Positions 8,063-17,463 of a stretch of 64,000 nucleotides of DNA are shown here, in pieces. The notes below the pieces were generated by a model, which did no database searches, was not told where the DNA came from, and saw only the letters and a list, made by a program, of their open reading frames with translations. Position 1 is the stretch's first letter. Every line of letters starts with the position of its first letter. The translations under genes and the position numbers were made by a program. Source of the DNA: CBDAUN01 sp965214875 (GTDB lineage Bacteria; Pseudomonadota; Gammaproteobacteria; Arenicellales; JAJDZL01); contig OZ243980.1 of assembly GCA_965214875.1 (NCBI GenBank), positions 1,364,001 to 1,428,000 on the forward strand, read 5' to 3'.

Positions 8063-9616
8063 TCATTGAATTCGTTTACCTATCGTTTCTGTGATCGTAG
8101 AAGTGCTTTTTGCAGATGATCTGTGCAAATTGTCGCCGAGCTGGCCGATACCGGCTGCGATTTGCGTACCCATCCGTGGCCCGATTGAAGCGATGATGTA
8201 GAACCATGCCACCGGCAGGGTTAGATACGCCGTTAAGGTGATCAAATTCAGCACGATATCGGCTGTAGAGCCGCTACCGCCGAATTCGAATAAGTTTGCG
8301 TCGGGATACATTTGCGCTAGAAGCTTGTCATCAAGAAAAGCAGCAATCGCCCACAATGCAGTTAGAAATCTAAGCGAAAACAAAAGAAGCGCGACCCGCA
8401 CAAGCACACTGGGGTTTAGCGTCGCATACGGAACGATAATTGGTATCGAGATGTAGACGAGCATCAGCAGCAAGGCTTGCAGCATCGGCAGACCGATGAC
8501 CACGAGTTCCATGATGATGTGCAGCACCGCGGAAACAGATAAAGAACCGATCGAAGCGATGATTTGTTGCCAGCCGTCGAATGATGTAAAGAAGTCCAAA
8601 GTGGTTCTATGATGTTGCGGGGCTCGATCAGCGCGGTCCACGAAAACCCAAGGCGAGAGATTGATTGCTCGACGCAAATACCGATCTTCGTAATCTTCGA
8701 CATTGAGGTGTACGCCATCTTTACGCTTGCTGGCTTGCATTTTTCTTGTCGTCTCGATCGCAGAGTCTAGTGAAGGGACTTGATCTTTAAGCGCATCGAT
8801 GATCTTGATGCGCAAGCCAATTCGAGAATCTGTCCACCATTTGTCACAGTAGGGGAGCCCCGAGCCTGAAGTCCCACTGAACCAATCCTGCCGCCTCGAA
8901 CTAGCTCGGTAGCCTGTTCCGCACTGATTCACATCCGTACATTGCTTGTAATAGCCTGGTGTTTCGACAAATATTCGCGACCCGATCCAGTCAACCGAAA
9001 GATGCAACTCGGTGTAACTGCTGCTTGGATGCAGATTGCCGCTACGCTGATATTTTGCCAGCGCCGGCTCATAGCAGTCTTTGCGGAAATCTCTAATCTC
9101 GCCAACCAATAGCTCATCGGTTATGCGCATTCGGGAAGCGCGGAGCAGTTCAGCGCGCAATATCGCAGGATTTCCCAATCGATCAATTGCGGCCGTGATT
9201 GATTCGGTGATGAATGATGCAACCTCAGAGACTAGCCACCAAGCCACTGGCACCTCAAATTCGCCAAGATCGTCCAGGTTCTCGACGTAGGCTGCATCGG
9301 GATCCGAGGCCAATACAGTACGGTCCAACTCTGAATTCCTAAACTCAATATCTTCAGGAACGATCGGAATCGCCGGCAGAAAAAAAAGTATCAGCACCAA
9401 GGCGAACAGCGAAACGTCTTGCTCCATGCGACGTAGTGAAACAGGCGCAGCGGCCTTCGATTCCTGACTTCTGACTGGCTCTGACCAGTTCTTAATCAAG
9501 GCGATTGCGAACGGCAGCAATATCATTCCGCTCGTGACAAGCAGATTAGCTATTGCGCCGGCAATGTGCCAGCCAATCATGGTCGTAGCGAGCTCAAGAA
9601 ATGAACCAACGCGCAT
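8063..9616 (-). CDS. traG: ICE conjugal transfer protein, TraG N-terminal-like inner membrane protein
   Basis: 517 residues matching the TraG-N protein that closes the T4SS block of PFGI-1-class ICEs. Hydrophobic segments occur near residues 20-40 and 70-87, and again in the last 160 residues, enclosing a large hydrophilic, periplasm-like middle with several Cys pairs (CTDVNQC, LPYCDKW). In F-type systems TraG acts in pilus assembly and mating-pair stabilisation at the inner membrane; the shorter ICE homologue is thought to do the former. It starts ten bases after the TIGR03755 gene, so the two are co-transcribed. The ~260 bases between its stop and the integrase start hold nothing recognisable. 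Confidence 0.8.
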   Translation of the reverse strand: MRVGSFLELATTMIGWHIAGAIANLLVTSGMILLPFAIALIKNWSEPVRSQESKAAAPVSLRRMEQDVSLFALVLILFFLPAIPIVPEDIEFRNSELDRTVLASDPDAAYVENLDDLGEFEVPVAWWLVSEVASFITESITAAIDRLGNPAILRAELLRASRMRITDELLVGEIRDFRKDCYEPALAKYQRSGNLHPSSSYTELHLSVDWIGSRIFVETPGYYKQCTDVNQCGTGYRASSRRQDWFSGTSGSGLPYCDKWWTDSRIGLRIKIIDALKDQVPSLDSAIETTRKMQASKRKDGVHLNVEDYEDRYLRRAINLSPWVFVDRADRAPQHHRTTLDFFTSFDGWQQIIASIGSLSVSAVLHIIMELVVIGLPMLQALLLMLVYISIPIIVPYATLNPSVLVRVALLLFSLRFLTALWAIAAFLDDKLLAQMYPDANLFEFGGSGSTADIVLNLITLTAYLTLPVAWFYIIASIGPRMGTQIAAGIGQLGDNLHRSSAKSTSTITETIGKRIQ

Positions 9617-9626
9617 GTGATTAATC

Positions 9627-10973
9627 CTATGGCAGGTAGTTTTCGGACAATTGCCGCACTGGTGGCTTTGGTGACATCAGTAGCTGGTGGGCACTTAGGA
9701 TTTGACTTGCGGTCTCTGATATCAATCTTCGACTGAGTTGCATCTCGTAGACTGCGCGTTCGATTTCTCTCTCTAATAAATCAACTTTTTCCAGCAATGG
9801 CTCGGTCGCTATGCCCACAGCTTGAATATTGGGTTCCATCATGCCGCTTAGCAGTAGTCGTCGTCCGAGGAATGCTTTGTTAACTACTCGCAGCAAAGCG
9901 ATTTCGTTGCTGAGACGTCCAATCAGATATTCGCGATCGGGCAAATCGCGCAGGGCATGGATGATCTCGGAAGTGACGCGCACCTGCACAGCACCAAGCT
10001 GATCAAGATCAGCTTGACTTGGTTGGTTTCCAGAATAGACCGTTGCCCGCAATAGCGATATCAGCGTCGATGACTCATCTTCTATCTTTGGCAGCAGGCC
10101 AGTACCTGAAATAGAAGCTGGTTTCGCACCTACCTGAATTTTTTGATCGCCGACAACTTCTGAAATCCATTCGACGGCCGTATTCGCATCGGGCCATGTC
10201 CGCCTTAGCAGCGCGTTGTTTGACGAATCGCCGGAGTTGCCCGAGACGTTGCAATTGACAGCATGGTTTTGGATCAGGCACCAACCAGCTCGGACTGTGT
10301 CTTTAGTAAGCCAGATCGGTTCATGGCCAACACAGCCTGCAGTTCCACCCCCAACCCAGATAACACAACCATCAGAAGAATCTACGGAATCCTTCGCATG
10401 ACTCGCCGTTGATCCAATCTCTGCTTGCTGCTGCCAGGACTGCACCTTTGAAACTTGAGTCCAGTCGCGATACGATGGGCCGTTGCTAACTGCGTTGCTC
10501 ACATCACTTTCGCAGGAACGGATCGCTGACTCCCAGTTGTGTTCGGCGCGTACAACATAGTGCTGAAGCAACTGGCACATCCCTGGTTGCGCTCGGCACA
10601 GGATGTAGCCCGGTAATGCGCCTACAACCGACCGTGGAAATACGCTCAATGAGGTCATCGTCTCGTCGAGATAGGACGACAAAATGTCTGCTACGTCCGT
10701 TGCGGGATCGAATTGTCCGCAAAGAGAACCTCGCAAGTTGGATTGGGCATCTCGTTGCGGAAGCCTGGTAAACAATGATGCGGGCGGGGTTGTCGCAGAA
10801 TCTCCGCCAAGTGCATAGTAGAGCGATAAGTCCGTCAAGGGATTTAACGAGTCGAAACTGAGATTTTGGGCTGCCACCGTTTGCGGCATCATGCTCCCTA
10901 ATACAACTACGGACATAATGCGAATGCAAATCGATCTTGTATGAAATGTCAGATTTTTCCTGGAATTGAACAT
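9627..10973 (-). CDS. ICE T4SS protein, TIGR03755 / PFL_4711 family
   Basis: 448 residues. After a signal peptide (basic MFNSRKN, hydrophobic stretch, cleavage near VAAQ at residue 35) it follows the PFL_4711 family of periplasmic ICE transfer proteins, with several Cys (CGQFDPATD, LCRAQPGMC). The frame is open further upstream to 11,195, but the start at 10,973 is preceded by GAGG and by the only good signal peptide. The family normally sits directly behind the TIGR03756 gene. Here 11 kb of cargo and transposon relics separate them, so this gene and traG must rely on a new promoter or are silent. Confidence 0.82.
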   Translation of the reverse strand: MFNSRKNLTFHTRSICIRIMSVVVLGSMMPQTVAAQNLSFDSLNPLTDLSLYYALGGDSATTPPASLFTRLPQRDAQSNLRGSLCGQFDPATDVADILSSYLDETMTSLSVFPRSVVGALPGYILCRAQPGMCQLLQHYVVRAEHNWESAIRSCESDVSNAVSNGPSYRDWTQVSKVQSWQQQAEIGSTASHAKDSVDSSDGCVIWVGGGTAGCVGHEPIWLTKDTVRAGWCLIQNHAVNCNVSGNSGDSSNNALLRRTWPDANTAVEWISEVVGDQKIQVGAKPASISGTGLLPKIEDESSTLISLLRATVYSGNQPSQADLDQLGAVQVRVTSEIIHALRDLPDREYLIGRLSNEIALLRVVNKAFLGRRLLLSGMMEPNIQAVGIATEPLLEKVDLLEREIERAVYEMQLSRRLISETASQILSAHQLLMSPKPPVRQLSENYLP

Positions 10974-11311
10974 CGCTTGCCTCTTGGTCTGTGGTTTGCT
11001 GGAGCTGTTTAAGTTTAAGCAGCGCACAAAGTGGAAATTCACATCTAACCGCCTTTCGATTGATCCAGCAACGCACAATATGAAATCGTGCTGAATCAAA
11101 TTTGCTATTGTGCCGTCGACTCGACAAACGGCAAATACGAGTAGGTCGTATAATCCTGCCACTAGTTGATTCAATCCAAGACTTTGGCGATGCATCCTGG
11201 CGTTTGCGCCGAATGAGCCCGTTCGGTCATTTCACGCCACTAGTTCAAACTGAATAAGCGCGTTTGCTACCGCACTGTCTTTTTCAACCAACCACTCTGA
11301 AAATATTTGCG
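10974..11311. other. Divergent intergenic region between TIGR03755 and dapE
   Basis: No gene recognised. This is the junction between ICE backbone and the plus-strand cargo, and must hold the dapE promoter and any promoter now driving the stranded TIGR03755-traG pair. Confidence 0.5.
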
Positions 11312-12466
11312 ATGGCTACAAATACGAAAGAAAAATCACATTCCGATACGGTGGAGCTCGCTCAGCAACTTATTCGCAGAAAATCGGTGTCGCCAAATGA
11401 CGGCGGTTGCCAGGGCATCATTGCTGAACGGCTTGAACGGCTCGGGTTCGAGATTAGATTCCTCAATAGCGGAGATGTGACCAACCTTTGGGCAAGGAAA
11501 GGCTCATCATCTCCTCTGTTAACTTTCGTAGGGCATACCGATGTCGTTCCGGCAGGGGACGAATCTCTTTGGAAATATCCGCCTTTCGACGGTGTGATTG
11601 AAAATGGATTCCTCCATGGCAGGGGAGCCGCAGACATGAAGTCGAGCATAGCGGCGATGGTGACTGCACTAGAAAGATATTGCGCGGACCAATCTGAAAC
11701 GCAAGGCTCCATTTCATTGCTGATTACCAGCGATGAGGAGGATGTCGCCGAAGAAGGCACATTTTACGCTTTGGAGACGCTCGGTCGCGAAGCGAATGAA
11801 ATACGCTACTGTCTTGTCGGAGAGCCGACGAGTGAGAAAATCCTTGGTGACACCATAAAGATTGGTCGGCGAGGCTCTTTGGACGGGAAAATTATTGTTC
11901 ATGGCAAGCAAGGACATGTCGCGTATCCACATCTTGCTGACAACCCCATTCACAAAACTGGTGCGTTGCTGGCGAAGATGGCACAGTTGAGCTGGCACGA
12001 CGGTGATGACGACTTTCCGAATACGACGATGCAGATTTCAAATATCCACTCTGGTGTCGGCGCAGGCAACGTGATACCGCAAGATCTTGAAATGCTGTTC
12101 AACTTCCGCTTTTCTGCCAAAACACCGGCGGCAGACCTGAAAGATGCAATTAAAAAAATATGCGAAGAGTCGCAAGTCGAGTGCAGTCTGTCGTGGTCAG
12201 ACCCTTCGGACCCTTACTATACCAAGGATCGCGAATTTTTCGACCTGGTGTTTAATTCGGTAAAGAAGACATTGCAACGCATGCCCGTCCGATCAACAGC
12301 CGGGGGCACGTCAGATGGCAGATTTGTGGCGAAGACTGGTGCACAAGTTGTCGAACTTGGACCACTTAATTCCACTATCCACAAGGTGGACGAACGAATC
12401 GAAATTTCTGAACTGTATGATTTGACCAGAGTCTATAAGCAGATTCTGGTTGATACTTTCAGTTGA
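11312..12466 (+). CDS. dapE: Succinyl-diaminopimelate desuccinylase
   Basis: 384 residues, normal for DapE, the M20-family Zn enzyme that releases succinate from N-succinyl-LL-2,6-diaminopimelate in lysine and peptidoglycan precursor synthesis. Visible signatures: metal ligand and catalytic region VGHTDVVPAG, HGRGAADMKSS (bridging Asp), the catalytic and ligand Glu pair in TSDEEDVA, EPTS, the substrate-binding TAGGTSDGRF, and the final His ligand in NSTIHKVDE. The start at 11,312 matches the family N-terminus; a frame from 11,264 adds 16 unrelated residues. It abuts the following aminotransferase gene with no spacing (TGA then ATG), so the two are surely co-translated. Finding it between ICE transfer genes is unusual; whether the chromosome has another dapE cannot be seen here. 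Confidence 0.92.
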   Translation: MATNTKEKSHSDTVELAQQLIRRKSVSPNDGGCQGIIAERLERLGFEIRFLNSGDVTNLWARKGSSSPLLTFVGHTDVVPAGDESLWKYPPFDGVIENGFLHGRGAADMKSSIAAMVTALERYCADQSETQGSISLLITSDEEDVAEEGTFYALETLGREANEIRYCLVGEPTSEKILGDTIKIGRRGSLDGKIIVHGKQGHVAYPHLADNPIHKTGALLAKMAQLSWHDGDDDFPNTTMQISNIHSGVGAGNVIPQDLEMLFNFRFSAKTPAADLKDAIKKICEESQVECSLSWSDPSDPYYTKDREFFDLVFNSVKKTLQRMPVRSTAGGTSDGRFVAKTGAQVVELGPLNSTIHKVDERIEISELYDLTRVYKQILVDTFS

Positions 12467-13726
12467 ATGTCTATAGGCAATCTGATGAATTCGTCTTATA
12501 ACGAACAGGAACAGCTCATCGCGCTTGGCAATCGCTCGTACATGCCTAACTACAAGCCTAGAGGCTTAGTTCTTGAACGAGGTGCAGGAAGCATCATTTG
12601 GGATGCAGATGGCAAGGAGTATATTGACTTCGGCACGGGCATTGGCGTGAATTGCCTCGGCCATCAGGATCCTGAAATTGTGGATGCGGTGGTGTCCCAG
12701 ATTAAGCACCTGTGGCATACGAGCAACATCTATTTTTCCAAACCACCCGTCCATCTGGCAGATAGCTTGATTAAACACACCTTTGCAGAAAAAGTATATT
12801 TTTGCAATTCTGGCGCGGAAGCCAATGAAGCGGCGATCAAGATCGCCCGCAAGTTCGCAAGTGATAGTGATAGCCCCATTGAAAAACGCACAATATTGAC
12901 ATTTGAAGGATCATTTCACGGCCGCACTATAGGAGCGCTTGCGGCTACAGCTCAACCAAAATATCAAGAAGGTTTCGGGCCTCTACCCGGCGGTTTCAGA
13001 TATTGCGCATTCAATGATGTGCAGATGCTCGAAAATCAATTTGATACGAATGTTTGCGCTGTCTTGATCGAACCCATACAGGGAGAAAGCGGCATCAAGC
13101 CCGCCACCGAGGAGTTCTTAATGCGAATTCAAGAACTTTGCAGGCGGCATGATGCGTTGCTGATATTCGATGAGGTGCAGTGCGGCATGGGACGAACCGG
13201 AAAGATGTTCGCTTATGAGTGGGTTGAAGGGCTTGCGCCCGATGTGGTAACGATTTCCAAGGCTCTGGGTGGAGGGTTGCCGATAGGAGCTGTACTGGCC
13301 GGGACAAAGGTGGCGGATGTTTTGGGTTATGGCAGTCATGGGTCGACTTTCGGGGGCAACCCTGTATGTTGCGCTGCTGCGAGCGTGGTTTTGAACAGGA
13401 TTGCCAACCCGTGCTTCATGGATGAAGTTCACAGAAAAGGGAACATCATACGAACGACACTCACCCAAGCAAGTTCACTTTCTGGCATCATTCATGAGAT
13501 CAGGGGCAAAGGCATGATGGTCGGAATCGAGTTGACTCACGATTGCAGTTTTGATGCATCCGAGGTGATGACGCAATCGGGTATCAATGGTTTACTAGTG
13601 CTTCAGGCCGGAGTCCGGGTCGTTCGTCTATTGCCAGCTTTGACGATCTCTGATCAAGATTTGGCACGAGGGTTGGAAATTCTCGTCAAGACACTTGCAG
13701 AATTGTCTAAAACTAACTATAGCTGA
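12467..13726 (+). CDS. argD: Class III aminotransferase, acetylornithine/succinyl-DAP (ArgD/DapC) type
   Basis: 419 residues, fold-type I PLP aminotransferase. The PLP lysine is in SKALGGGLPIGAV, the cofactor Asp in LLIFDEVQCGMGRTG, and the phosphate-binding SGAEANEAAIK and SFHGRT motifs are intact. ArgD enzymes often double as N-succinyl-DAP aminotransferase (DapC), the step just before DapE, which fits the gene pair. It is placed in the ArgD group from motif spacing and length; a GABA or other omega-amino-acid transaminase remains possible. The gene begins at the base after the dapE stop; Met7 (12,485) is an alternative start. Both genes are intact, with no sign of decay despite their surroundings. 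Confidence 0.85.
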   Translation: MSIGNLMNSSYNEQEQLIALGNRSYMPNYKPRGLVLERGAGSIIWDADGKEYIDFGTGIGVNCLGHQDPEIVDAVVSQIKHLWHTSNIYFSKPPVHLADSLIKHTFAEKVYFCNSGAEANEAAIKIARKFASDSDSPIEKRTILTFEGSFHGRTIGALAATAQPKYQEGFGPLPGGFRYCAFNDVQMLENQFDTNVCAVLIEPIQGESGIKPATEEFLMRIQELCRRHDALLIFDEVQCGMGRTGKMFAYEWVEGLAPDVVTISKALGGGLPIGAVLAGTKVADVLGYGSHGSTFGGNPVCCAAASVVLNRIANPCFMDEVHRKGNIIRTTLTQASSLSGIIHEIRGKGMMVGIELTHDCSFDASEVMTQSGINGLLVLQAGVRVVRLLPALTISDQDLARGLEILVKTLAELSKTNYS

Positions 13727-13767
13727 AAAGACACCCAATCTAGGCGGCCTCGGTAAAAGATAATCGC

Positions 13768-14874
13768 TTAATGGCTCGCATCTAATGCGCGACAGTCTTC
13801 ACATTGCCACCCGACTGATACTTCTTGGCCCATTTTAAGGTGCGCGTGGCCAAAGGAATTGGGTATCTTTACGATAAATTCGTCTTGTCCACACAAATTC
13901 ATTCTTGTCCTCACATGATCGCCAAGGTAGATGATTTCCTGCACCGTTCCCTTTACGATATTGGCGCATGACCCGGGTTCTGGATCGATCATCACACGTT
14001 CTGGACGTAGGGACAAGGTAGTATTCGAGTCTTTGCCATCAATGTTTACAGCTGTAGCGCTGATCAGCCCACCGCCAGGGACTTCCACTTTGCATTGACT
14101 TCCATTTTCCTCAACAACTTTGCCGAATAGCACATTGTTCTCGCCAATGAACTGGGCGACAAAAGCGTTGCTTGGCTTTTCGTACAGATCAACAGGAGAA
14201 TCCAGTTGCTGGATTATGCCATCGTTGAACACCGCGATCCGGTTGGACATTGTTAGTGCTTCCCCCTGATCATGAGTTACATAAACAGCAGTAATCTCCA
14301 GATTTTCGTGAATATGCTTGATTTCATACTGCATTTGTTCTCGCAGTTGCTTATCAAGTGCACCAAGCGGTTCATCCATCAACACTAATTTGGGTTGAAA
14401 GACCAATGCGCGAGCAACGGCGACTCGCTGTTGCTGTCCGCCCGACAGCTGACCTGGCCGACGAGATCCGAAATCCTCCAATTGAACCATGGCCAATGCA
14501 TCCCGCACTCTTGATTCAGCTTCCGCCTTTGGGACCTTTCGAACGTTAAGCGGAAAAGCCAAGTTTTCATTAACTGTCATGTGTGGAAAGAGCGCGTAGT
14601 TTTGAAATACCATCCCGATTTCGCGCTTGTGCGGAGGGACATTATTGATGGGTTTACCATCAAGAATGATCTCTCCATGAGTTGCAGTCTCGAAACCAGC
14701 TAGCATCATTAGGCAGGTAGTCTTGCCTGATCCAGAAGGCCCTAGCAATGTTAAAAATTCACCTTGCTCGACTGATAGATTCAAGTTTTTGACAACGAGA
14801 GTCTCGCCATCGTAGCTTTTTTGCACGTCTTCGAACTGAACATACGCGCGTTGCGCATCATACATTGTGGTCAA
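13768..14874 (-). CDS. potA: ABC transporter ATPase, spermidine/putrescine (PotA) type
   Basis: 368 residues. ABC domain with Walker A GPSGSGKTT, Q-loop (GMVFQNYALFPH), signature LSGGQQQRVA, Walker B LVLMDEP and H-loop VTHDQ, followed by a C-terminal TOBE domain (about 245-365, including SLRPERV). This is the PotA/FbpC layout of the ATPase energising polyamine or related importers. The permeases (PotBC) and binding protein (PotD) are not adjacent, so it is an orphan here. It is convergent with the aminotransferase gene, and DNA upstream is transposon debris, so its operon partners may have been cut away. Met4 is an alternative start. Confidence 0.88.
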   Translation of the reverse strand: MTTMYDAQRAYVQFEDVQKSYDGETLVVKNLNLSVEQGEFLTLLGPSGSGKTTCLMMLAGFETATHGEIILDGKPINNVPPHKREIGMVFQNYALFPHMTVNENLAFPLNVRKVPKAEAESRVRDALAMVQLEDFGSRRPGQLSGGQQQRVAVARALVFQPKLVLMDEPLGALDKQLREQMQYEIKHIHENLEITAVYVTHDQGEALTMSNRIAVFNDGIIQQLDSPVDLYEKPSNAFVAQFIGENNVLFGKVVEENGSQCKVEVPGGGLISATAVNIDGKDSNTTLSLRPERVMIDPEPGSCANIVKGTVQEIIYLGDHVRTRMNLCGQDEFIVKIPNSFGHAHLKMGQEVSVGWQCEDCRALDASH

Positions 14875-15019
14875 TCCAGATTAATTTAGGAGATGTTATT
14901 GTAGCAAACTCCCCAAAATTCGCGTTAGAGATTTTCGCAGTCGGATTTTTCGCCCAAATCTGCGGTGCGGGAAGATTCCGGCACTCGCGGCCGCGAGGCG
15001 GAAACAGGGCGCATAGTCA

Positions 15020-15640
15020 ATGCTCATCCGAAACGCACCGGCTTTTTGTCGCGCTCGCGACGCTTTTTTGGAGGGGCTGTGGCATTAGAGACATCGCTCG
15101 GATTATGTCGACCGCCTCCATCAGATGTCGCGCCGCCTGCGCATGGCCTCGATGCACATCGATTCGCAGTCTGCGGCGCAACAGGTTGAAAGCGATTATG
15201 CACAGCGTGAAACAGAGCGCGTCGGCATCGAAACCGCTTCGCGGCTCGCGGATGCGATTGTCGGAATCCTCGCCCCCGCGGCTGTGCCAGCGGGCCGCTC
15301 CGTCGGCAGAGACTTGTCGCTGGAACCCGGCAGATATGGCCGCCCTGCGAAAGGTGCCGCCGGCCTGCGGACAGTCGAGTTCGAGCTCCCGCTGGCCGGG
15401 ACTTTATCATTCGCTGCACCACCACCGCGAAGGCTTCGGGCTTGTCGTCATCGAGTGCGGCAGCAGCCGATCCGCTCGACATGGGTCCGCCCTGCGGCTC
15501 CTCCAGCACCCCCCGGTGTGTCCGGCCTTTAGTCAAGCTTCGCCCGAATCGAGTAGTCGATGTCCCGGTTCGTGAAATGGTTGATAATCATGGCCTGGCA
15601 GCCTGCCGCCACCGGTTCAAAGCTTCGTCGTTTGCAGCCG
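15020..15640 (-). pseudogene. Degenerate IS1380-family transposase, copy A (C-terminal half)
   Basis: Pieces in several frames match IS1380 transposases and the second copy at 16.6-17.4 kb: INHFTNRDIDYSIRAKLD near 15,600, DKPEAFAVVVQR near 15,440, ELELDCPQ near 15,385 and a FDADALCFTLCIIAFNLL block near 15,210. Multiple frameshifts and stops make it inactive. It directly continues the minus-strand IS1595 remnant, so one element inserted into or recombined with the other at about 15,640. Confidence 0.7.
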
Positions 15641-16101
15641 TCGATATATGTTTCATTCGCTTCAGATCGTGCGGCCGAAGATGCCGGAATCATCGTTGAA
15701 GGTCTCGCGGATCTTGTGCATCATCTAGGCGGTTCTTTGCGTAATCCCAAATTCTCGATGCAATTTCATGCCGGATACGCTCTTGAGGTTGGTAGTCATC
15801 AGGTAGACGGCTATCGCCCACTTGCGATAGCCTATCCTTGAAGACTGCATCAGCGTACCCGTCTTGACCGAAAAATCTGCTTTGCAGGACCGGTAGCGGT
15901 AGAGCTGGTTTCTGCGTTTATGTTCCGGTCGCTCATAGATGTTGTCGGAATTGCAGTTCGGGCATTAAATGCCGTTACCCCATCGCTTTTGAACAAACCA
16001 TGCTTCCGCTACGCGATCGCTGGGAAACATGTCGGCAATCTCGATTAGCGAAAATCCGGTCCTATAGTTCTATAGTGCTTGCTAGGCGCGTTGTTTGCCA
16101 T
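15641..16101 (-). pseudogene. Degenerate IS1595-family transposase, copy A
   Basis: From an ATG at 16,101 the minus strand reads, across frameshifts, IADMFPSDRVAEAWFVQKRW, then CPNCNSDNIYERP with the zinc-ribbon Cys, FSVKTGTLMQSSRIGYRKWA, VYLMTTNLKSVSGMKLHREF, GITQRTA and finally ANETYIDGCK. These are the N-terminal ribbon and first part of the ISXO2-like DDE domain of IS1595 elements. An internal stop and frame changes disable it, and the domain ends where IS1380 sequence begins. Confidence 0.8.
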
Positions 16102-16490
16102 GATGCTTTTACCTCGATTTCTGCAGTATGTGGAGTGTAATGCACTGTCAAAAACAAAAACGCAAAGCTTTATTCCATTTTGCAACCGCCCTAAAGTGAT
16201 TTAAGGAACTTGATCCTAACCAACCGATGATCACAAAACTTCGCACTTGAGCGATGCCTGTGGTGAGTGTCAGTTCCCATTTTGACCGATAAGATCAGAC
16301 TGCGCTGGTGGTTGTTGCCGGTCCAAATTCCGCGTCAGGCGTGCTAGCCGTGCGCTTTGGCAAAATCTCCGATTTCGAGGGATTGCTTTCCCAGCAAGTC
16401 AACCAAAGTTTGGCATCTCTTCAGATCAAGGGATTTGAATACGGCACAATCGCCGTTGGAATGCTGGGGTTTTGGCGAGTTTGTCCGGGT
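16102..16490. other. Non-coding stretch between transposase relics
   Basis: No gene or clear element end is seen. It may contain the right end of the IS1595 relic and older debris. Confidence 0.4.
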
Positions 16491-16571
16491 TCAGATACAT
16501 GCGGGACTGCCCGCCTCCTCCCTTCGGACTGCGTCCTTCGGGAGGAGGCGGGCAGTCCCGCATGTATCTGA
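16491..16571. repeat. Long perfect hairpin: 32-bp inverted repeat with 17-base loop
   Basis: Arms 16,491-16,522 and 16,540-16,571 (starting TCAGATACATGCGGGACTG) are exact reverse complements. The sequence is GC-rich and lies directly before the N-terminal part of IS1380 copy B. The 20 bases at 16,553-16,572 match 31,085-31,104 at 17 of 20 positions, where a different transposase relic breaks off. This suggests a mobile-element terminus present in inverted pairs. No T-run follows, so it is not a standard terminator. Confidence 0.85.
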
Positions 16572-16574
16572 TCT

Positions 16575-17445
16575 CAGACAATCGGCTTCGCGAAGCGGCC
16601 TGGCGGCGCTCGCAGAGCTCATCCGCAAGCTCGGGCTCGACGCGCATTTCGAGCGGCTGATGCCGGAGCTGGACAGCAGCCGCGGCTTCCGCCCGGGCGC
16701 ACAACTCGTCACGTTCATGCTGATGATGCACGAGGGCTCGCGGCATCTGAGCGGGTGGTGCAGCTGCGTGCGTTCCATGCCCTGACGCTGGCCGACCGCC
16801 GGCTGCTGGCGGTCGCGCCGCACCATCGGAAAAGGGCGGCCCCGGACATTGACGCAACCGCTGCCCAAGGGTGTCAAGGCGCATCGCGCCCGCATCGACG
16901 CGGCGGGCTGCCAGGCCAAGATCATCAGCACTTTACGAGCCGGGATATCGACTACGCAATCTGCGCCAAGCTCGACGCGAGCGTGGCCGGGCAGACCGGG
17001 GCCTGGACGAGTCGCAGTGGCAGCCCATATCGAGCGCGACGGCGCGCTCAGCGAGACGCAGCAGACGGCGCGCTTCCTGCACTCGATGAACGGCACGCCC
17101 GAAGCGTTCGCGGTGGTGGTGCAGAGGCTTAGAAAATCCGGCCAGCAGAAGCTCGAGCTCGACTGCCCGCAGGGCGGCTACATCTACCGGGCGCTGGCAA
17201 CCAGCCCCTGCCGGTGCAGCGACTTCGATGCCAACGCGCTCCATTTCATGCTGTGCATGGTCGCCTACAATCTGTTCGCGCTGATGCGCCGTGTGCTGGA
17301 TGCGAGCTGCGAGTCGATGCGCATCGAGACCTTGCGCCGCAAGCTGCATTGCAAGGCGGTCGGCATGATCCGCGCGATGGCCCTGGCGCCGCAGCCGCCG
17401 GAAACGCAAAACAGCATCGCTTGCACGACAAAAAGCCGTTGCGTC
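16575..17445 (+). pseudogene. Degenerate IS1380-family transposase, copy B
   Basis: N-terminal part: SASRSGLAALAELIRKLGLD and PGAQLVTFMLMMHEGSRHLSG at 16,575-16,765. The middle is frameshifted (HFTSRDIDYAICAKLDASV near 16,930-16,985). The C-terminal part from about 16,990 reads SMNGTPEAFAVVVQRL, KLELDCPQGGYIYRAL and DANALHFMLCMVAYNLFALM, the conserved end of IS1380 transposases. At least two frame changes separate the pieces, so no functional enzyme is made. It is related to copy A but on the opposite strand. Confidence 0.78.
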
Positions 17446-17463
17446 CCGGCGCGTTCCGGACTG

